A stretch of DNA of 64,000 bases from an uncultured Gammaproteobacteria bacterium (GCA_943788815.1 CALSRS010000001.1:1-64000), one strand, 5' to 3'; numbered from the stretch's first letter, positions 38,485-47,909 are shown. The notes: generated by a model from the sequence alone, not told the origin. Numbers and translations: made by a program.

Positions 38485-39162
38485 TTAGCCAGCCACCTTG
38501 TTTCTTAAATAAACAGGTATTGCTTTATCTGCTTCTACAGATTTACCCTGTTCAAAATCTCGTTTTGCAAGTGTCAGTATATCCTTAGACTGTGGCAGAG
38601 CTTCAGGGTCAAATCCTTCAAGCTTATGGTTTAGTGTTTTCGATAAGACATCAGCGTATGTTTTCCATCCTGAGCCGACACCAAAATATTTTATTGAATC
38701 AGATGATGTGACGATTGCCTTGTCAGGGGATGATACTGCCTCATCACAGGCTGGAGTGACTGTGCCATCATCAAGAGTGTTATATTCGCACCAGTAAATT
38801 TCTTGCATTCTAGCGTCGATAGCGCTAAATATATTTGCATGTTTACCTTTCTCGGCGGCAGATTGCGCTAAAGCTGCAAGATTAGAGATCGGTACTACCG
38901 GAATGTTTGCTGCATAGGCTATGCCTTGTGTAATTCCTGCGGCAATTCGTATCCCAGTAAAAGAACCTGGTCCGCGTCCAAATGCCAGCGCATCCAGCTG
39001 TGCCAGTGAAATTCCAGCATCACTAATCAGCTCGTCCACCATACTCAAAATCAGTTCTGCATGTTTTCTAGGTGCTATGACCAACTTTTGTCTGATTTCA
39101 GAATCTACAAGAATTGCTGCAGAACATGCTTCAGTAGCTGTATCAATGGCTAGTAACTTCAT
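38485..39162 (-). CDS. tsaB: tRNA threonylcarbamoyladenosine biosynthesis protein TsaB
   Basis: TsaB is a non-catalytic partner of TsaD and TsaE in making t6A37 in tRNA. The 225 residues fit the family. The ASKHA-fold N-terminus (LAIDTATEACSAAIL), the HAELIL helix and FGRGPGSFTGIRIAAGIT are diagnostic. The gene is divergent from the lol genes, sharing a 97-base promoter region. Confidence 0.95.
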   Translation of the reverse strand: MKLLAIDTATEACSAAILVDSEIRQKLVIAPRKHAELILSMVDELISDAGISLAQLDALAFGRGPGSFTGIRIAAGITQGIAYAANIPVVPISNLAALAQSAAEKGKHANIFSAIDARMQEIYWCEYNTLDDGTVTPACDEAVSSPDKAIVTSSDSIKYFGVGSGWKTYADVLSKTLNHKLEGFDPEALPQSKDILTLAKRDFEQGKSVEADKAIPVYLRNKVAG

Positions 39163-39247
39163 GAGGTCATGCTCGGGACGATTTTTTTGTTTTTAATATA
39201 TATCATCATTTGTGCAAGTAGTTGTTTATGGTCATATCTGACTAGCT

Positions 39248-39253
39248 TATAAT
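39248..39253 (+). promoter_or_regulatory. -10 box immediately before the lolF-like gene (possible leaderless mRNA)
   Basis: A perfect TATAAT ends 6 bases before the ATG at 39260, so transcription would start at or beside the start codon. The -35 region (TTATGG, 17 bases upstream) is poor. The ATG itself agrees with the family N-terminus. A leaderless or near-leaderless message is inferred. Confidence 0.35.
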
Positions 39254-39259
39254 TACACA

Positions 39260-40504
39260 ATGTACAATCCTTTTGAAATATTTATTGGCTTAAGATATGT
39301 AAGAGCAAAACGTCGTAATCATTTCATCTCTTTCATCTCTCTAATATCAATGTTAGGCATTGCTCTGGGGGTAATGGCTTTAATTACAGTCTTGTCTGTT
39401 ATGAATGGTTTTGAGAAAGAACTAACAAGCAGAATTTTAGGCATGGTCTCACATGCTACAGTTGTCGATTATGATAGTAATTTTGCAGACTGGGAAACTG
39501 TCAGTTTGAAAATAAAAGAGCATCCTGAAATTATTGGGGTAGCACCGTATATTGAAGCTGAAGGTATGGTAGTGTTTAACAAAAAAGTAAAGGGCACTGC
39601 AATACAGGGGATTCTGCCAGAAAGAGAATACGAAGTTTCTGTAGTATCAGAAAAATTAATATCCGGCGATTTTGATGATCTCGTGCCACGGGAATTTGGG
39701 GTAATTATTGGCTCAGAATTGGCAAGGTTTCTTGGTGTATTTGTGGGCGATAAATTAACAGTTGTTGCACCAAATGCGAATGCTACGCCTGCGGGCATCC
39801 TGCCGCGATTAAAACAATTCCAGGTAAAAGGTATTTTTGAAATTGGAATGCATGAGTACGACAGTGCACTCGTACTTATGCATATTGATGATGCTGGGCG
39901 TTTGTTTAGAAAAAATGGCCCAGATGCATTGAGAATTAAAACGGTTGATTTAATAAGGGCGCCTGTAATTAGCAGGGAAGTGGTGAAACAGATCCCGGGA
40001 ACTTATGGGGTCATAGACTGGACGCAGCAACATGCAAACTTTTTCAGAGCATTGAAAACTGAAAAAACTGTCATGTTTGTGATTCTGACATTAATAGTAG
40101 CAGTAGCCGCGTTTAATATAATCTCAACACTAGTGATGATGGTCACGGACAAACAGGCAGACATTGCGGTATTACGGACAATTGGTTCCAGTCCATTTAG
40201 TATTATGACAATTTTCATGATTCAAGGAACTATCATTGGCATAGTAGGAATAATTCTTGGTGTTATTTCTGGTGTCTGGTTGGCAACAAATGTGGAGACT
40301 CTTGTTCCATCAATTGAAAGCATACTCGGCATCAAATTTTTGTCGCCGGATGTATATTATATTAGTGACCTTCCATCAGACTTGCACTGGAGTGATGTCC
40401 TTGTAATTAGTGGTGTTTCATTTTTATTTAGTCTCATCGCTACAATATTTCCTGCATGGCGTGCTGCACATATACAACCCGCAGAGGCATTAAGGTATGA
40501 ATGA
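39260..40504 (+). CDS. lolF: lipoprotein-releasing ABC transporter permease (single LolC/E-type, LolF-like)
   Basis: This inner-membrane permease extracts lipoproteins for transfer to LolA. The 414 residues form the MacB/FtsX fold: an N-terminal transmembrane helix (about 22-48), a large periplasmic domain and three C-terminal helices. The family signature FISFISLISMLGIALGVMALI is present, and AFNIISTLVMMVTDKQADIAVLRTIG precedes the last helices. Only one LolC/E-type gene is present next to lolD. Where a LolC-LolE pair is missing, the single protein (LolF) forms a homodimer with LolD, so I use that name. It overlaps lolD by 8 bases. Confidence 0.9.
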   Translation: MYNPFEIFIGLRYVRAKRRNHFISFISLISMLGIALGVMALITVLSVMNGFEKELTSRILGMVSHATVVDYDSNFADWETVSLKIKEHPEIIGVAPYIEAEGMVVFNKKVKGTAIQGILPEREYEVSVVSEKLISGDFDDLVPREFGVIIGSELARFLGVFVGDKLTVVAPNANATPAGILPRLKQFQVKGIFEIGMHEYDSALVLMHIDDAGRLFRKNGPDALRIKTVDLIRAPVISREVVKQIPGTYGVIDWTQQHANFFRALKTEKTVMFVILTLIVAVAAFNIISTLVMMVTDKQADIAVLRTIGSSPFSIMTIFMIQGTIIGIVGIILGVISGVWLATNVETLVPSIESILGIKFLSPDVYYISDLPSDLHWSDVLVISGVSFLFSLIATIFPAWRAAHIQPAEALRYE

Positions 40505-41192
40505 GCACGTAATCTGTTGCCAAAATTTATCTAAATCTTTTGTCCAGGGGGAACTGAACGTAACTGTTTTAAAAGACGTTAACCTTAACTTACGTAAATC
40601 AGAATGTATCGCCATCGTTGGTGCTTCAGGCACTGGAAAGAGTACGTTGTTACACTTATTAGGAGGTCTGGAGACTCCAGATACTGGTGTGGTGCATGTG
40701 AATGGTCAGAATCTTGCGCAAGTGACAGAAGCAGGTCTAGGACGTATTCGGAATAAATCTCTGGGCTTTGTTTATCAGTTTCATCATTTACTTTCCGAAT
40801 TTACTGCAATAGAAAATGTGGCAATGCCATTATTGATCAGAAAAATTCCTGCACAAATCGCAAAAGAAAAATCAATTGAGATGCTGACAAGAGTTGGACT
40901 AGAGCACAGGTTACAGCATAAGCCTGGTGAATTATCCGGCGGCGAAAGGCAAAGGGCCGCGATTGCCAGGGCAATCGTTACCGAACCTGACTGTATTTTG
41001 GCCGATGAGCCAACAGGAAATCTTGATGAAAAAACAGCAAACCAGGTTTTTAATGTATTGCTGGAATTAAATCAGGCTATGAATATCAGTATGATCATGG
41101 TGTCGCACAATACTGGACTTCTTAAGTCTTTTGACAAAATATTAACATTACATAGTGGAACATTAAATGAAAGTGACAGACAATCTGCCTAG
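40497..41192 (+). CDS. lolD: lipoprotein-releasing ABC transporter ATPase
   Basis: This 231-residue ABC ATPase powers lipoprotein release from the inner membrane. Walker A GASGTGKST is near residue 41, the signature LSGGERQRAAIAR is followed by Walker B ILADEPTGNLD, and the H-loop SHN follows. LolD-specific features are the SFVQGELNVTVLKDV start and VYQFHHLLSEFTA (Q-loop). Its start overlaps the permease stop. The gene converges with the DUF2062 gene with a 4-base overlap. Confidence 0.96.
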   Translation: MNEHVICCQNLSKSFVQGELNVTVLKDVNLNLRKSECIAIVGASGTGKSTLLHLLGGLETPDTGVVHVNGQNLAQVTEAGLGRIRNKSLGFVYQFHHLLSEFTAIENVAMPLLIRKIPAQIAKEKSIEMLTRVGLEHRLQHKPGELSGGERQRAAIARAIVTEPDCILADEPTGNLDEKTANQVFNVLLELNQAMNISMIMVSHNTGLLKSFDKILTLHSGTLNESDRQSA

Positions 41193-41710
41193 GACTTTCT
41201 GCTTAATTTTCGGTTATTCCATCGGCTCACCACAGAATGGCGCCATAGGACGCGAATTAGTATATAACTGCTTATAGAAGACACTATTGATAATAGTAGA
41301 CAACCTGTCAATAACGGCGCCCAGATTTCTGAAAAAACACTTGTAAACCAGGACTGGTTAAATTGAAAATTAACAGGCTGAATAGAGACGCCAAGTAATA
41401 CTGCTCCAATTTTATATGCGATATAAAATATAGGTGCCATAGTAAATGGATTTGTGGTCCAGGAAAATAACAGCGTAAGAGGCAGGTTAATTCTCAGAAG
41501 TACAGAAAATAGAATTGCCAGTATTGTATGGCCAGGTATTGGCAAAAAGGCAATAAAAAAACCAGTTGCGATACCCCCTGAAGCTGATCGGCGTGTAAGG
41601 TGGAAAATATCTGGATCCTGCAAGATTGCCTTTAAAAAACCAATATTTTTAGTTGATTTTATCGATTCATGATCAGGCATGATACGGATGAAAAAATTTT
41701 TTAATTTCAT
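41189..41710 (-). CDS. DUF2062 membrane protein
   Basis: This 173-residue protein of the DUF2062 family has an amphipathic N-terminus, the family motif SASGGIATGFFIAFLPIPGHT, a second hydrophobic helix (ILAILFSVLLRINLPLTLLF), the NPFT motif and a third helix near the C-terminus. It is an inner-membrane protein with unknown function. It is convergent with lolD and divergent from the comEC pseudogene. Confidence 0.88.
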   Translation of the reverse strand: MKLKNFFIRIMPDHESIKSTKNIGFLKAILQDPDIFHLTRRSASGGIATGFFIAFLPIPGHTILAILFSVLLRINLPLTLLFSWTTNPFTMAPIFYIAYKIGAVLLGVSIQPVNFQFNQSWFTSVFSEIWAPLLTGCLLLSIVSSISSYILIRVLWRHSVVSRWNNRKLSRKS

Positions 41711-41765
41711 TTAATTCAGGTTAATCTTCAGTTCTTAATAAAATTCTAATAAATGGACTTTGCAC

Positions 41766-42866
41766 ATGCGCATGGAAAGCGTTCTGTATTTAGTTGGTGT
41801 TGTTATTATATTGCAGTTTCGTGTGTTGCCCTCAATGTATTATTTTCTTCCTTTTTTCATTATTTCATTATTTTTCCATAGTTATAGCATTGCAAAATAT
41901 TCATTGTGGCTGCTGATCGGCATTATTTGGACGGTCATTTTTTCAACGGGCTTACTTGAGAGAAGACTTGAGGCGAGCTATGAAACTAAAGATATCTATG
42001 TTACAGGTTATATATCTTCATTGCCTGAGTATAAAAATAATGTTGTGCGCTTTAATTTCGAAGTGATACAGGCAAATGGTCTGCAAAGTGCGCATATATT
42101 ATCATTGGGGAAAATCAGGTTAAGTTGGTATTCGCCTTCGCAAACACTCGAGCCGGGAGATAGACTAGAGTTAAAAGTCAGGCTTAAACGTCCACATGGG
42201 TATTTTAATCCTGGTGGCTTTGATTATGAGGCATGGTTGTTCAAAGAAAAAATTACTGCAACGGGTTATATCTCTGAATTATATTCACATTCACCTTCAG
42301 GTAGAAATTCCTCCCTATTTAATAAATATCGTTTAAATGTAAGAAATAATCTAGAGCGATATCAACATTCCTATCGAAACGCAACGGCACTAAGCAGCGC
42401 TTTGCTGATAGGTGATCGTAGTATGTTATCTAAACGTCAAAGGGAAGTCCTTTATAACTCAGGAACAACTCATTTAATTGCCATATCAGGGCTGCATATT
42501 GGTTTGGTTGGTGCAATTGGATTTTTTATAGCAAGGTGGGTTTGGTCTGTAAATTACAAAGGACTGAATTTCCTTCCTGCAAAGACTGTTGCTTCTGTCT
42601 TTTCATTTCTAGGGGCTTTTATATATTCAGGGCTGGCTGGTTTTAGTGTGCCTACGCAAAGAGCCTTAATTATGCTTGCCATGGCCTTGCTGCATATCAA
42701 TCTTAAGAATCAATCATCAAAATCTTCTTTATTAGCAATAGCAATGATCGTGATCATTACTATTAATCCAGTATCTGCATTATCTGCCGGATTCTGGCTT
42801 TCGTTTTTGGCAGTATCAACAATCTTGCTTGCAATTAATTCAAACATTGGAAATTTCTCGAATTGA
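41766..42866 (+). pseudogene. comEC: comEC, N-terminal part (pseudogene fragment 1)
   Basis: The fragment has 366 residues. It carries the N-terminal membrane helices, an OB-fold-like segment (GYISSLPEYK onward) and the start of the Competence domain, including GDRSMLSKRQREVLYNSGTTHLIAISGLHIGLVG. ComEC is the inner-membrane channel for imported single-stranded DNA. The frame stops at TGA soon after WLSFLAVSTILLAI. The middle of the Competence domain is missing and the remaining part continues in another frame, so the gene is not functional as a channel. The start lies in MHMRMES; the exact ATG is uncertain. Confidence 0.85.
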
Positions 42867-43804
42867 TTTCAGACATCCCCCATGGTCATATAAATACACT
42901 ACAAGCAGATATCTTTAAATTATTTGTAGCATCATTCGGTGCGGCAATTCTATTAATTTCCAAAAGATTAAGTTTGAAAATGGCGTCATTATTATTATTT
43001 TCACCCTTGTTTAGCAATATATCAGGGGAGCTAAAAAATGGTGATTTTTTAATATCGATTCTAGACGTTGGTCAGGGGACGGCTGTGTTTGTTCAAACAG
43101 AAAAGCATGTATTGCTATATGATAGTGGGCCTGCGTTTTACTCAGGGACAAATGCCGGCAATTTAATAATTCTTCCCTTTTTTAGAAGTTTGGGAATTAA
43201 TAAATTGGATGCAATGATAATCAGTCATGGCGATAATGACCACATTGGAGGTGCAAAAAATATCTTGAGGGAAATGCAAGTCACTAAGAAAATTGGAAAT
43301 GGACTATTCAATATAGATGAATTTCAATTTGAACCTTGTATTTCAGGGCAATCCTGGGTTTGGGATGGTGTGAAATTCGAATTTCTACATCCTGATATAC
43401 ATAATAATTTCATGGGCAATAATGCCTCATGTGTATTAAAAATAGGTAGTGAGGAGCAGTCAGTACTATTGGCCGGCGATATAGAAAATAAAGCGGAAGA
43501 TATAATTTTGGATAAAATAGGCACAAAGATAAGGTCAGAAATACTTTTAGCGCCACATCATGGTAGTAAAACCTCCTCAAGTTCAAGATTTATTCGGGCA
43601 ATAACACCCGGAAATGTTATCTTTTCCACCGGGTATCTAAATCGCTTCAATTTGCCAAATCAGGATATAATTGAGCGCTATACAATGAATGGTGCAAGCA
43701 TATGGAATACTGCTACCGATGGTGCAATCCATATTAAATATCAGGGCAATAAGTTTGCTCTTACAACAGAAAGACAGAAACGTTCAAAATACTGGAATAA
43801 ATAA
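42863..43804 (+). pseudogene. comEC: comEC, C-terminal part (pseudogene fragment 2)
   Basis: The fragment has a hydrophobic stretch followed by the metallo-beta-lactamase-fold domain that follows the ComEC channel: LDVGQGTAVFVQT, ISHGDNDHIGGAKNI, AGDIENKAE and LAPHHGSKTSSS. Its N-terminal start (TTG) has no meaning on its own. About 66 residues precede LDVGQG, whereas intact relatives have some 200 residues between the point where fragment 1 stops and this motif. A deletion of about 150 codons with a frame change explains it. Confidence 0.85.
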
Positions 43805-43846
43805 TGCCAGCCGAGTTATATTTTTAGAGAATTTTTGGAGGACATA

Positions 43847-44473
43847 GTGCTTGAATTGATTAAAGCGGGTGGAATATTAATATGGCCAATTTTACTTTGC
43901 TCCGTTATTTCTTTGGCTATTATAACTGAACGTTTCTGGTCACTTCGGAAAAATAAAATATGTCCAAAAAACCTAGTGTCTCATGTATGGGAAATGAATA
44001 AAAAAGGCCAGTTAGATAAAAAAGAAATTCAAAAAATTAAAAGACAATCTCAATTGGGAAGAGTGTTAGCAGCAGGTCTTCTTAACCGACATCATGAACG
44101 TCAAATAATGAAAGAAAGCGTAGAGGAAGTAGGAAGACATGTAGTACATGAACTTGGAAGGTTTTTGACAACTCTTGGAACTATAGCTTCAATTACTCCT
44201 TTGCTTGGATTACTAGGGACTGTGATTGGGATGATTCAAGTCTTCACCGTGATCACAACCATGGGCTTGGGTGATCCTGGAATACTTGCGGAAGGGATTT
44301 CTGTTGCACTGATAACAACAGCAGCTGGATTGACAGTTGCGATACCATCTTTGATGTTTTATCGATACTTTCAGGGGAAAATTGATGAGCTTGTTATTAC
44401 TATGGAGCAAGAAGCACTTAAGATGGTCGAGGTAATGCATGGGCAAAGAGAACAAGAATCTTCTAATGAGTGA
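43847..44473 (+). CDS. exbB: ExbB/TolQ-family proton channel subunit
   Basis: This 208-residue inner-membrane protein has three transmembrane helices: residues 5-25, about 105-125 and about 145-165. The MotA/TolQ/ExbB core is LATIASITPLLGLLGTVIGMIQVF, with PLLGLLGTV the family mark. With ExbD it uses proton motive force for TonB-type or similar transport. GTG at 43847 has a GGAGG Shine-Dalgarno five bases upstream and gives the family N-terminus; the frame is open to a TTG twelve bases earlier. It starts the exbB-exbD-lpxK-trm112-kdsB series, 43 bases after the comEC remnant. Confidence 0.93.
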   Translation: MLELIKAGGILIWPILLCSVISLAIITERFWSLRKNKICPKNLVSHVWEMNKKGQLDKKEIQKIKRQSQLGRVLAAGLLNRHHERQIMKESVEEVGRHVVHELGRFLTTLGTIASITPLLGLLGTVIGMIQVFTVITTMGLGDPGILAEGISVALITTAAGLTVAIPSLMFYRYFQGKIDELVITMEQEALKMVEVMHGQREQESSNE

Positions 44474-44482
44474 TATTTAAGT

Positions 44483-44902
44483 ATGAATTTCAAACCTGAT
44501 CGCAAGGATGATCTGGAAATAAACATTACGCCTTTAGTTGATGTTGTATTTCTTTTACTAATCTTTTTCATGGTATCGACTACTTTTGAAAGAAAATCTG
44601 AAATCAATATATCACTGCCCCGCGCATCGAAAGCTATGAGAGAAGTAAATACGGATATTGTTAATATTTCCGTAGATAATAAAGGTGAGATATTTATTGA
44701 CGACGTCCCACTTGTCAACTCTCAATTAGCGACTGTAAGGGAAGCCTTGGCAAGGAAAATTGAAGGTATACATGAGCCAGCCATAATAATTAATGCAGAT
44801 CAAAATACAACACATCAAACAGTTGTGAAGATACTTGATGCAGCCAGACAATTGGCATTGTCTAAAATTACATTTGCAACACTGGTGATTGATGAGGAGT
44901 AA
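44483..44902 (+). CDS. exbD: ExbD/TolR-family protein
   Basis: This 139-residue partner of ExbB has one transmembrane helix near residues 18-38, with the conserved Asp of the helix in PLVDVVFLLLIFFMV (Asp near residue 20) and a periplasmic domain. The Asp carries protons in the ExbB-ExbD motor. It starts 9 bases after exbB and lpxK follows 22 bases later. In many gammaproteobacteria msbA lies between exbD and lpxK; here it is absent. Confidence 0.94.
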   Translation: MNFKPDRKDDLEINITPLVDVVFLLLIFFMVSTTFERKSEINISLPRASKAMREVNTDIVNISVDNKGEIFIDDVPLVNSQLATVREALARKIEGIHEPAIIINADQNTTHQTVVKILDAARQLALSKITFATLVIDEE

Positions 44903-44924
44903 GCATTAAATATTTTAATCAACA

Positions 44925-45929
44925 ATGATTTTTAGAAAACTGTTTGATCGCATTTGGTATGAAAATCATCCTGTTTCATATCTTCTATTACCATTAAGCT
45001 GGCTTTATGGGCTAGTTGTTAAGCTTCGGAAAATTCTATATGTCTCGGGCTTTTTTGAAACTAATTATGTTTCTGTCCCAGTTATTGTTGTGGGTAATAT
45101 TACAGCGGGTGGTACTGGGAAAACACCATTTGTAATCTGGTTGTCAGAATATCTTACAAATAAAGGTTACACGCCAGGTGTGATTAGTAGAGGATATGGC
45201 AGGAAGTCTAACTCCCATGTTCAACAGGTTAGACATGATAGCAATCCTGAAACTGTAGGAGATGAACCAGTACTAATTGCAAAACGGTCTGGCGTTCCTG
45301 TTGCAGTTGCATTTGATAAGTATGAAGCAGCGAATCAATTGATTGACAATGCTAATTGTGACGTATTAATTTGTGATGATGGTCTTCAGCATTATGCAAT
45401 AGGACGAAATCTTGAGATTGCAATAATTGACGGTGATAGAGAATTTGGTAACAATTACTTGCTTCCAGCAGGGCCATTGCGTGAGCCAGGAAGTAGATTG
45501 ACGTCTGTAGATATGCTGATTTCAAAATCTAAAAAGTATAGAAATTCTTTTTTAATGGAATATGAATTTGGAGATTTGGTGCAATTAAATGACCAGGAAA
45601 AATTAATTTCTATTCATAATTTCAAGGGTCAACAAATTCATTTGGTGTCGGGCATTGCAAATCCTGAAAGATTTCATTCTATTTTCAAAGAACATCAAAT
45701 CAATGTAATTAAACATGTTTTTCCGGATCACTATAATTACAGCTTGCAAGATATTAATTTCAATGATGACTATCCAATAGTGATGACAGAAAAAGATGCC
45801 GTAAAATGTGCAAAATTTGCAAAAGACAATATGTGGTACCTTCCAGTGGACGTGAAATTTAATGATGTTTTTTATCACAGAATAGAAACTTTAATCGCGG
45901 AGAACATAGATGGACAAAAAATTACTTGA
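44925..45929 (+). CDS. lpxK: tetraacyldisaccharide 4'-kinase
   Basis: LpxK phosphorylates the 4' position of the tetraacyldisaccharide-1-phosphate to give lipid IVA. It has 334 residues, with an N-terminal membrane-associated helix followed by [13 protein letters not shown] (Walker A) and [23 protein letters not shown] and LPAGPLREP are the other family blocks. The 3' end overlaps the Trm112-like gene by 20 bases. Confidence 0.95.
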   Translation: MIFRKLFDRIWYENHPVSYLLLPLSWLYGLVVKLRKILYVSGFFETNYVSVPVIVVGNITAGGTGKTPFVIWLSEYLTNKGYTPGVISRGYGRKSNSHVQQVRHDSNPETVGDEPVLIAKRSGVPVAVAFDKYEAANQLIDNANCDVLICDDGLQHYAIGRNLEIAIIDGDREFGNNYLLPAGPLREPGSRLTSVDMLISKSKKYRNSFLMEYEFGDLVQLNDQEKLISIHNFKGQQIHLVSGIANPERFHSIFKEHQINVIKHVFPDHYNYSLQDINFNDDYPIVMTEKDAVKCAKFAKDNMWYLPVDVKFNDVFYHRIETLIAENIDGQKIT

Positions 45930-46104
45930 AATACTTGTGTGCCCAGTAACCAAGTCACCCCTAATCTATGACAAAGAAAAGAAGGAGCTGATATCTGTTG
46001 CAGCTAAACTTGCATACCCGATTAAAGATGATATCCCTGTGATGCTGGAATCAGAAGCCAGGGAGCTAGATTTTGATGAATACGAAAAATATAAAAAGAA
46101 ATAA
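45910..46104 (+). CDS. Trm112-family small protein
   Basis: This 64-residue protein resembles E. coli YcaR ([18 protein letters not shown], then [20 protein letters not shown]). The family often has zinc-binding Cys pairs (CPxC and a later Cys); here only the first remains (CPVTKSP), so zinc binding is doubtful. It lies between lpxK and kdsB, overlapping lpxK by 20 bases and kdsB by one. Its role in LPS synthesis is unproven. Confidence 0.88.
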   Translation: MDKKLLEILVCPVTKSPLIYDKEKKELISVAAKLAYPIKDDIPVMLESEARELDFDEYEKYKKK

Positions 46105-46868
46105 TGTCTGCTGATTATATCGTGATTATTCCCGCTCGGTTTTCCTCAAAACGATTACCGGGAAAGCCTTTGTTGAAAATAGGTAGTAAAACTCTAATTC
46201 AACATGTTTATGAAGCGGCGCAAAAAAGCAGAGCAAATAATGTCTATGTTGCTACAGATGATGAGAGGATAGTCAAAGTGGTTACGGGCTTTAATGGGAA
46301 TGCACTATTAACAAGTCCTGGTTTAGTGTCTGGTACTGATAGAATACATGAGGCGGCAACATTACTAAAATTATCAAACAAGCAGCTTATAGTAAATGTG
46401 CAGGGGGATGAATACGGTTTAGATCCAAGCTATATTGATGATGTAGCCGAATCATTGGCAGCAAATCATGAGTCTAGCATGGCGACTTTGTGCCAAAATA
46501 TCTATTCAGTAGATGAGCTAGAGAATCAAAACATAGTTAAAGTTGTCACAGACCATAGTGGAAATGCATTATATTTCAGTCGTTCTGTTATCCCCTGGGG
46601 CAATACTGATAATATTAATATACTCACGAATGATGAGGTGCTTGGGTATAAACATATTGGAGTTTATGCTTACAGGACTAGTTTTCTTGAAATCTTCACT
46701 CGCCTTAATATTCCAAAAATTGAACGTAAAGAATCACTGGAGCAGCTTAGAGCATTATATTATGGGCATAAAATCTTTGTGAAACTGGTAGATAAAAACA
46801 ATGGGATTGAAATTAACACTAAATCTGATCTGAAAAATGCAAGAAAGTTATATGAAAAACTAACTTAA
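46104..46868 (+). CDS. kdsB: 3-deoxy-manno-octulosonate cytidylyltransferase
   Basis: KdsB makes CMP-Kdo for the inner core of LPS. It has 254 residues. IIPARFSSKRLPGKPL is the nucleotide-binding loop, with VYVATDDERI, NVQGDEYGLDP and HIGVYAYRTSFLE following. The ATG shares its A with the trm112 stop. An AT-rich hairpin lies at the stop and is shared with the converging infA. Confidence 0.96.
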   Translation: MSADYIVIIPARFSSKRLPGKPLLKIGSKTLIQHVYEAAQKSRANNVYVATDDERIVKVVTGFNGNALLTSPGLVSGTDRIHEAATLLKLSNKQLIVNVQGDEYGLDPSYIDDVAESLAANHESSMATLCQNIYSVDELENQNIVKVVTDHSGNALYFSRSVIPWGNTDNINILTNDEVLGYKHIGVYAYRTSFLEIFTRLNIPKIERKESLEQLRALYYGHKIFVKLVDKNNGIEINTKSDLKNARKLYEKLT

Positions 46869-46895
46869 ATTATTTATCTCTCTCGATAAATAATT
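46868..46895. terminator. AT-rich hairpin between kdsB and infA
   Basis: AATTATTTATC and GATAAATAATT form a perfect 11-base stem with the six-base loop TCTCTC. It contains the infA stop codon. Position between convergent genes suggests bidirectional termination, but the stem is weak in G-C and lacks a clear U-run. Confidence 0.4.
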
Positions 46896-47092
46896 CTTCC
46901 TTTAGTCAGGTCATATGGTGTCATTTCAATTGTGACCTTATCGCCAGTTAAAATTCTAATGTAATTTTTACGCATTTTGCCAGAAATGTGGGCCGTAATG
47001 ACATGTCCATTGTCCAGTTCTACTCTGAACATGGTGTTAGGAAGTGTCTCAACAATTGTTCCTTCCATTTCAATCTGATCTTCTTTAGCCAT
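46874..47092 (-). CDS. infA: translation initiation factor IF-1
   Basis: IF-1 binds the ribosomal A site during initiation. It has 72 residues, the exact usual length. The start ([19 protein letters not shown]), FRVELDNGH and [23 protein letters not shown] are the S1-like OB fold of IF-1. A strong AAGGAG Shine-Dalgarno precedes the ATG on the minus strand. Confidence 0.97.
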   Translation of the reverse strand: MAKEDQIEMEGTIVETLPNTMFRVELDNGHVITAHISGKMRKNYIRILTGDKVTIEMTPYDLTKGRIIYRER

Positions 47093-47129
47093 GAATCTCC
47101 TTTATTGCTCATTTAATGGTAAACGGAAA

Positions 47130-47135
47130 ATTATA
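47130..47135 (-). promoter_or_regulatory. -10 box of the infA promoter
   Basis: On the minus strand a perfect TATAAT lies about 38 bases before the infA ATG. No convincing -35 hexamer could be placed at the standard spacing. Confidence 0.35.
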
Positions 47136-47172
47136 CAACAGAAATATAAAGTTAAATATATTTAATGTTCTT

Positions 47173-47880
47173 TTAAGGCCTGTAATGCCAAGCGCCGTCA
47201 AAAAACAATTCCTGAGGTTTGAATTCTGACTTGTATTGCATTTTTCTACAATTATCTATCCAGTAGCCAAGATATAACCATTTACGCTCTAAAATTTGAG
47301 CTTGGAGTATCTGGAATAATATAGAAAATTTCCCCAGGCTTCTGTTTGCAAAGTTTGGGTCATAAAATGTATACACAGCAGATAATGAATCGTCCAGCAC
47401 GTCAGTAACAGCAATGGCAAGAATTTGTTGATTATGTGTTAGCTCAAAAAAAATAGTCTCACTCCACTTGGCAGTCAAGAATTCCATATATGCTTCTGGC
47501 GAAGGATTATCCATTCCACCTCCTGGATGTCTAGATGCCAGATACCTCTTATAGAGTTCGTAATGGCGTTGGTTAAATTCAGCTGGTTTTTCAGTAAGGC
47601 CAAGGTCTGAATTTTTATTCAGTATTCTTTTTTGGATTCTTGAAGGAGTGAAATCATTAACTGGTATTCTAATAGAAATGCAGGCACTACAGTTCTCGCA
47701 TTTAGGAATATACAAGTGAGCGCCGCTGCGTCGAAAACCATAGTTCATGAGAGCTGAGTAAAGTCGCATGTTTTTGGGAAAGTCAGGATCGGCAAATAGT
47801 GTTATCGCTTCATTCTCTGAAAGATAACTGCATTGATGAGGTGGTGTTGCATAAAAACCTAATTTTTCTGCTGAGGTCAT
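47173..47880 (-). CDS. bpt: aspartate/glutamate leucyltransferase (Bpt/Ate)
   Basis: Bpt adds Leu from Leu-tRNA to N-terminal Asp or Glu, creating N-degrons. The product has 235 residues. The N-terminal PPHQCSYL, GFRRSGAHLYIPKCENCSACISIRIPV and SRHPGGGMDNP are diagnostic, the Cys-rich loop being a metal or structural site. The frame is open to a TTG at 47916, but the ATG at 47880 matches the usual N-terminus. It lies just after aat, so both N-end-rule transferases are coexpressed. Confidence 0.92.
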   Translation of the reverse strand: MTSAEKLGFYATPPHQCSYLSENEAITLFADPDFPKNMRLYSALMNYGFRRSGAHLYIPKCENCSACISIRIPVNDFTPSRIQKRILNKNSDLGLTEKPAEFNQRHYELYKRYLASRHPGGGMDNPSPEAYMEFLTAKWSETIFFELTHNQQILAIAVTDVLDDSLSAVYTFYDPNFANRSLGKFSILFQILQAQILERKWLYLGYWIDNCRKMQYKSEFKPQELFFDGAWHYRP

Positions 47881-47909
47881 AGTTGCTTTATCAAAATAAT
47901 GTCCTAAAG

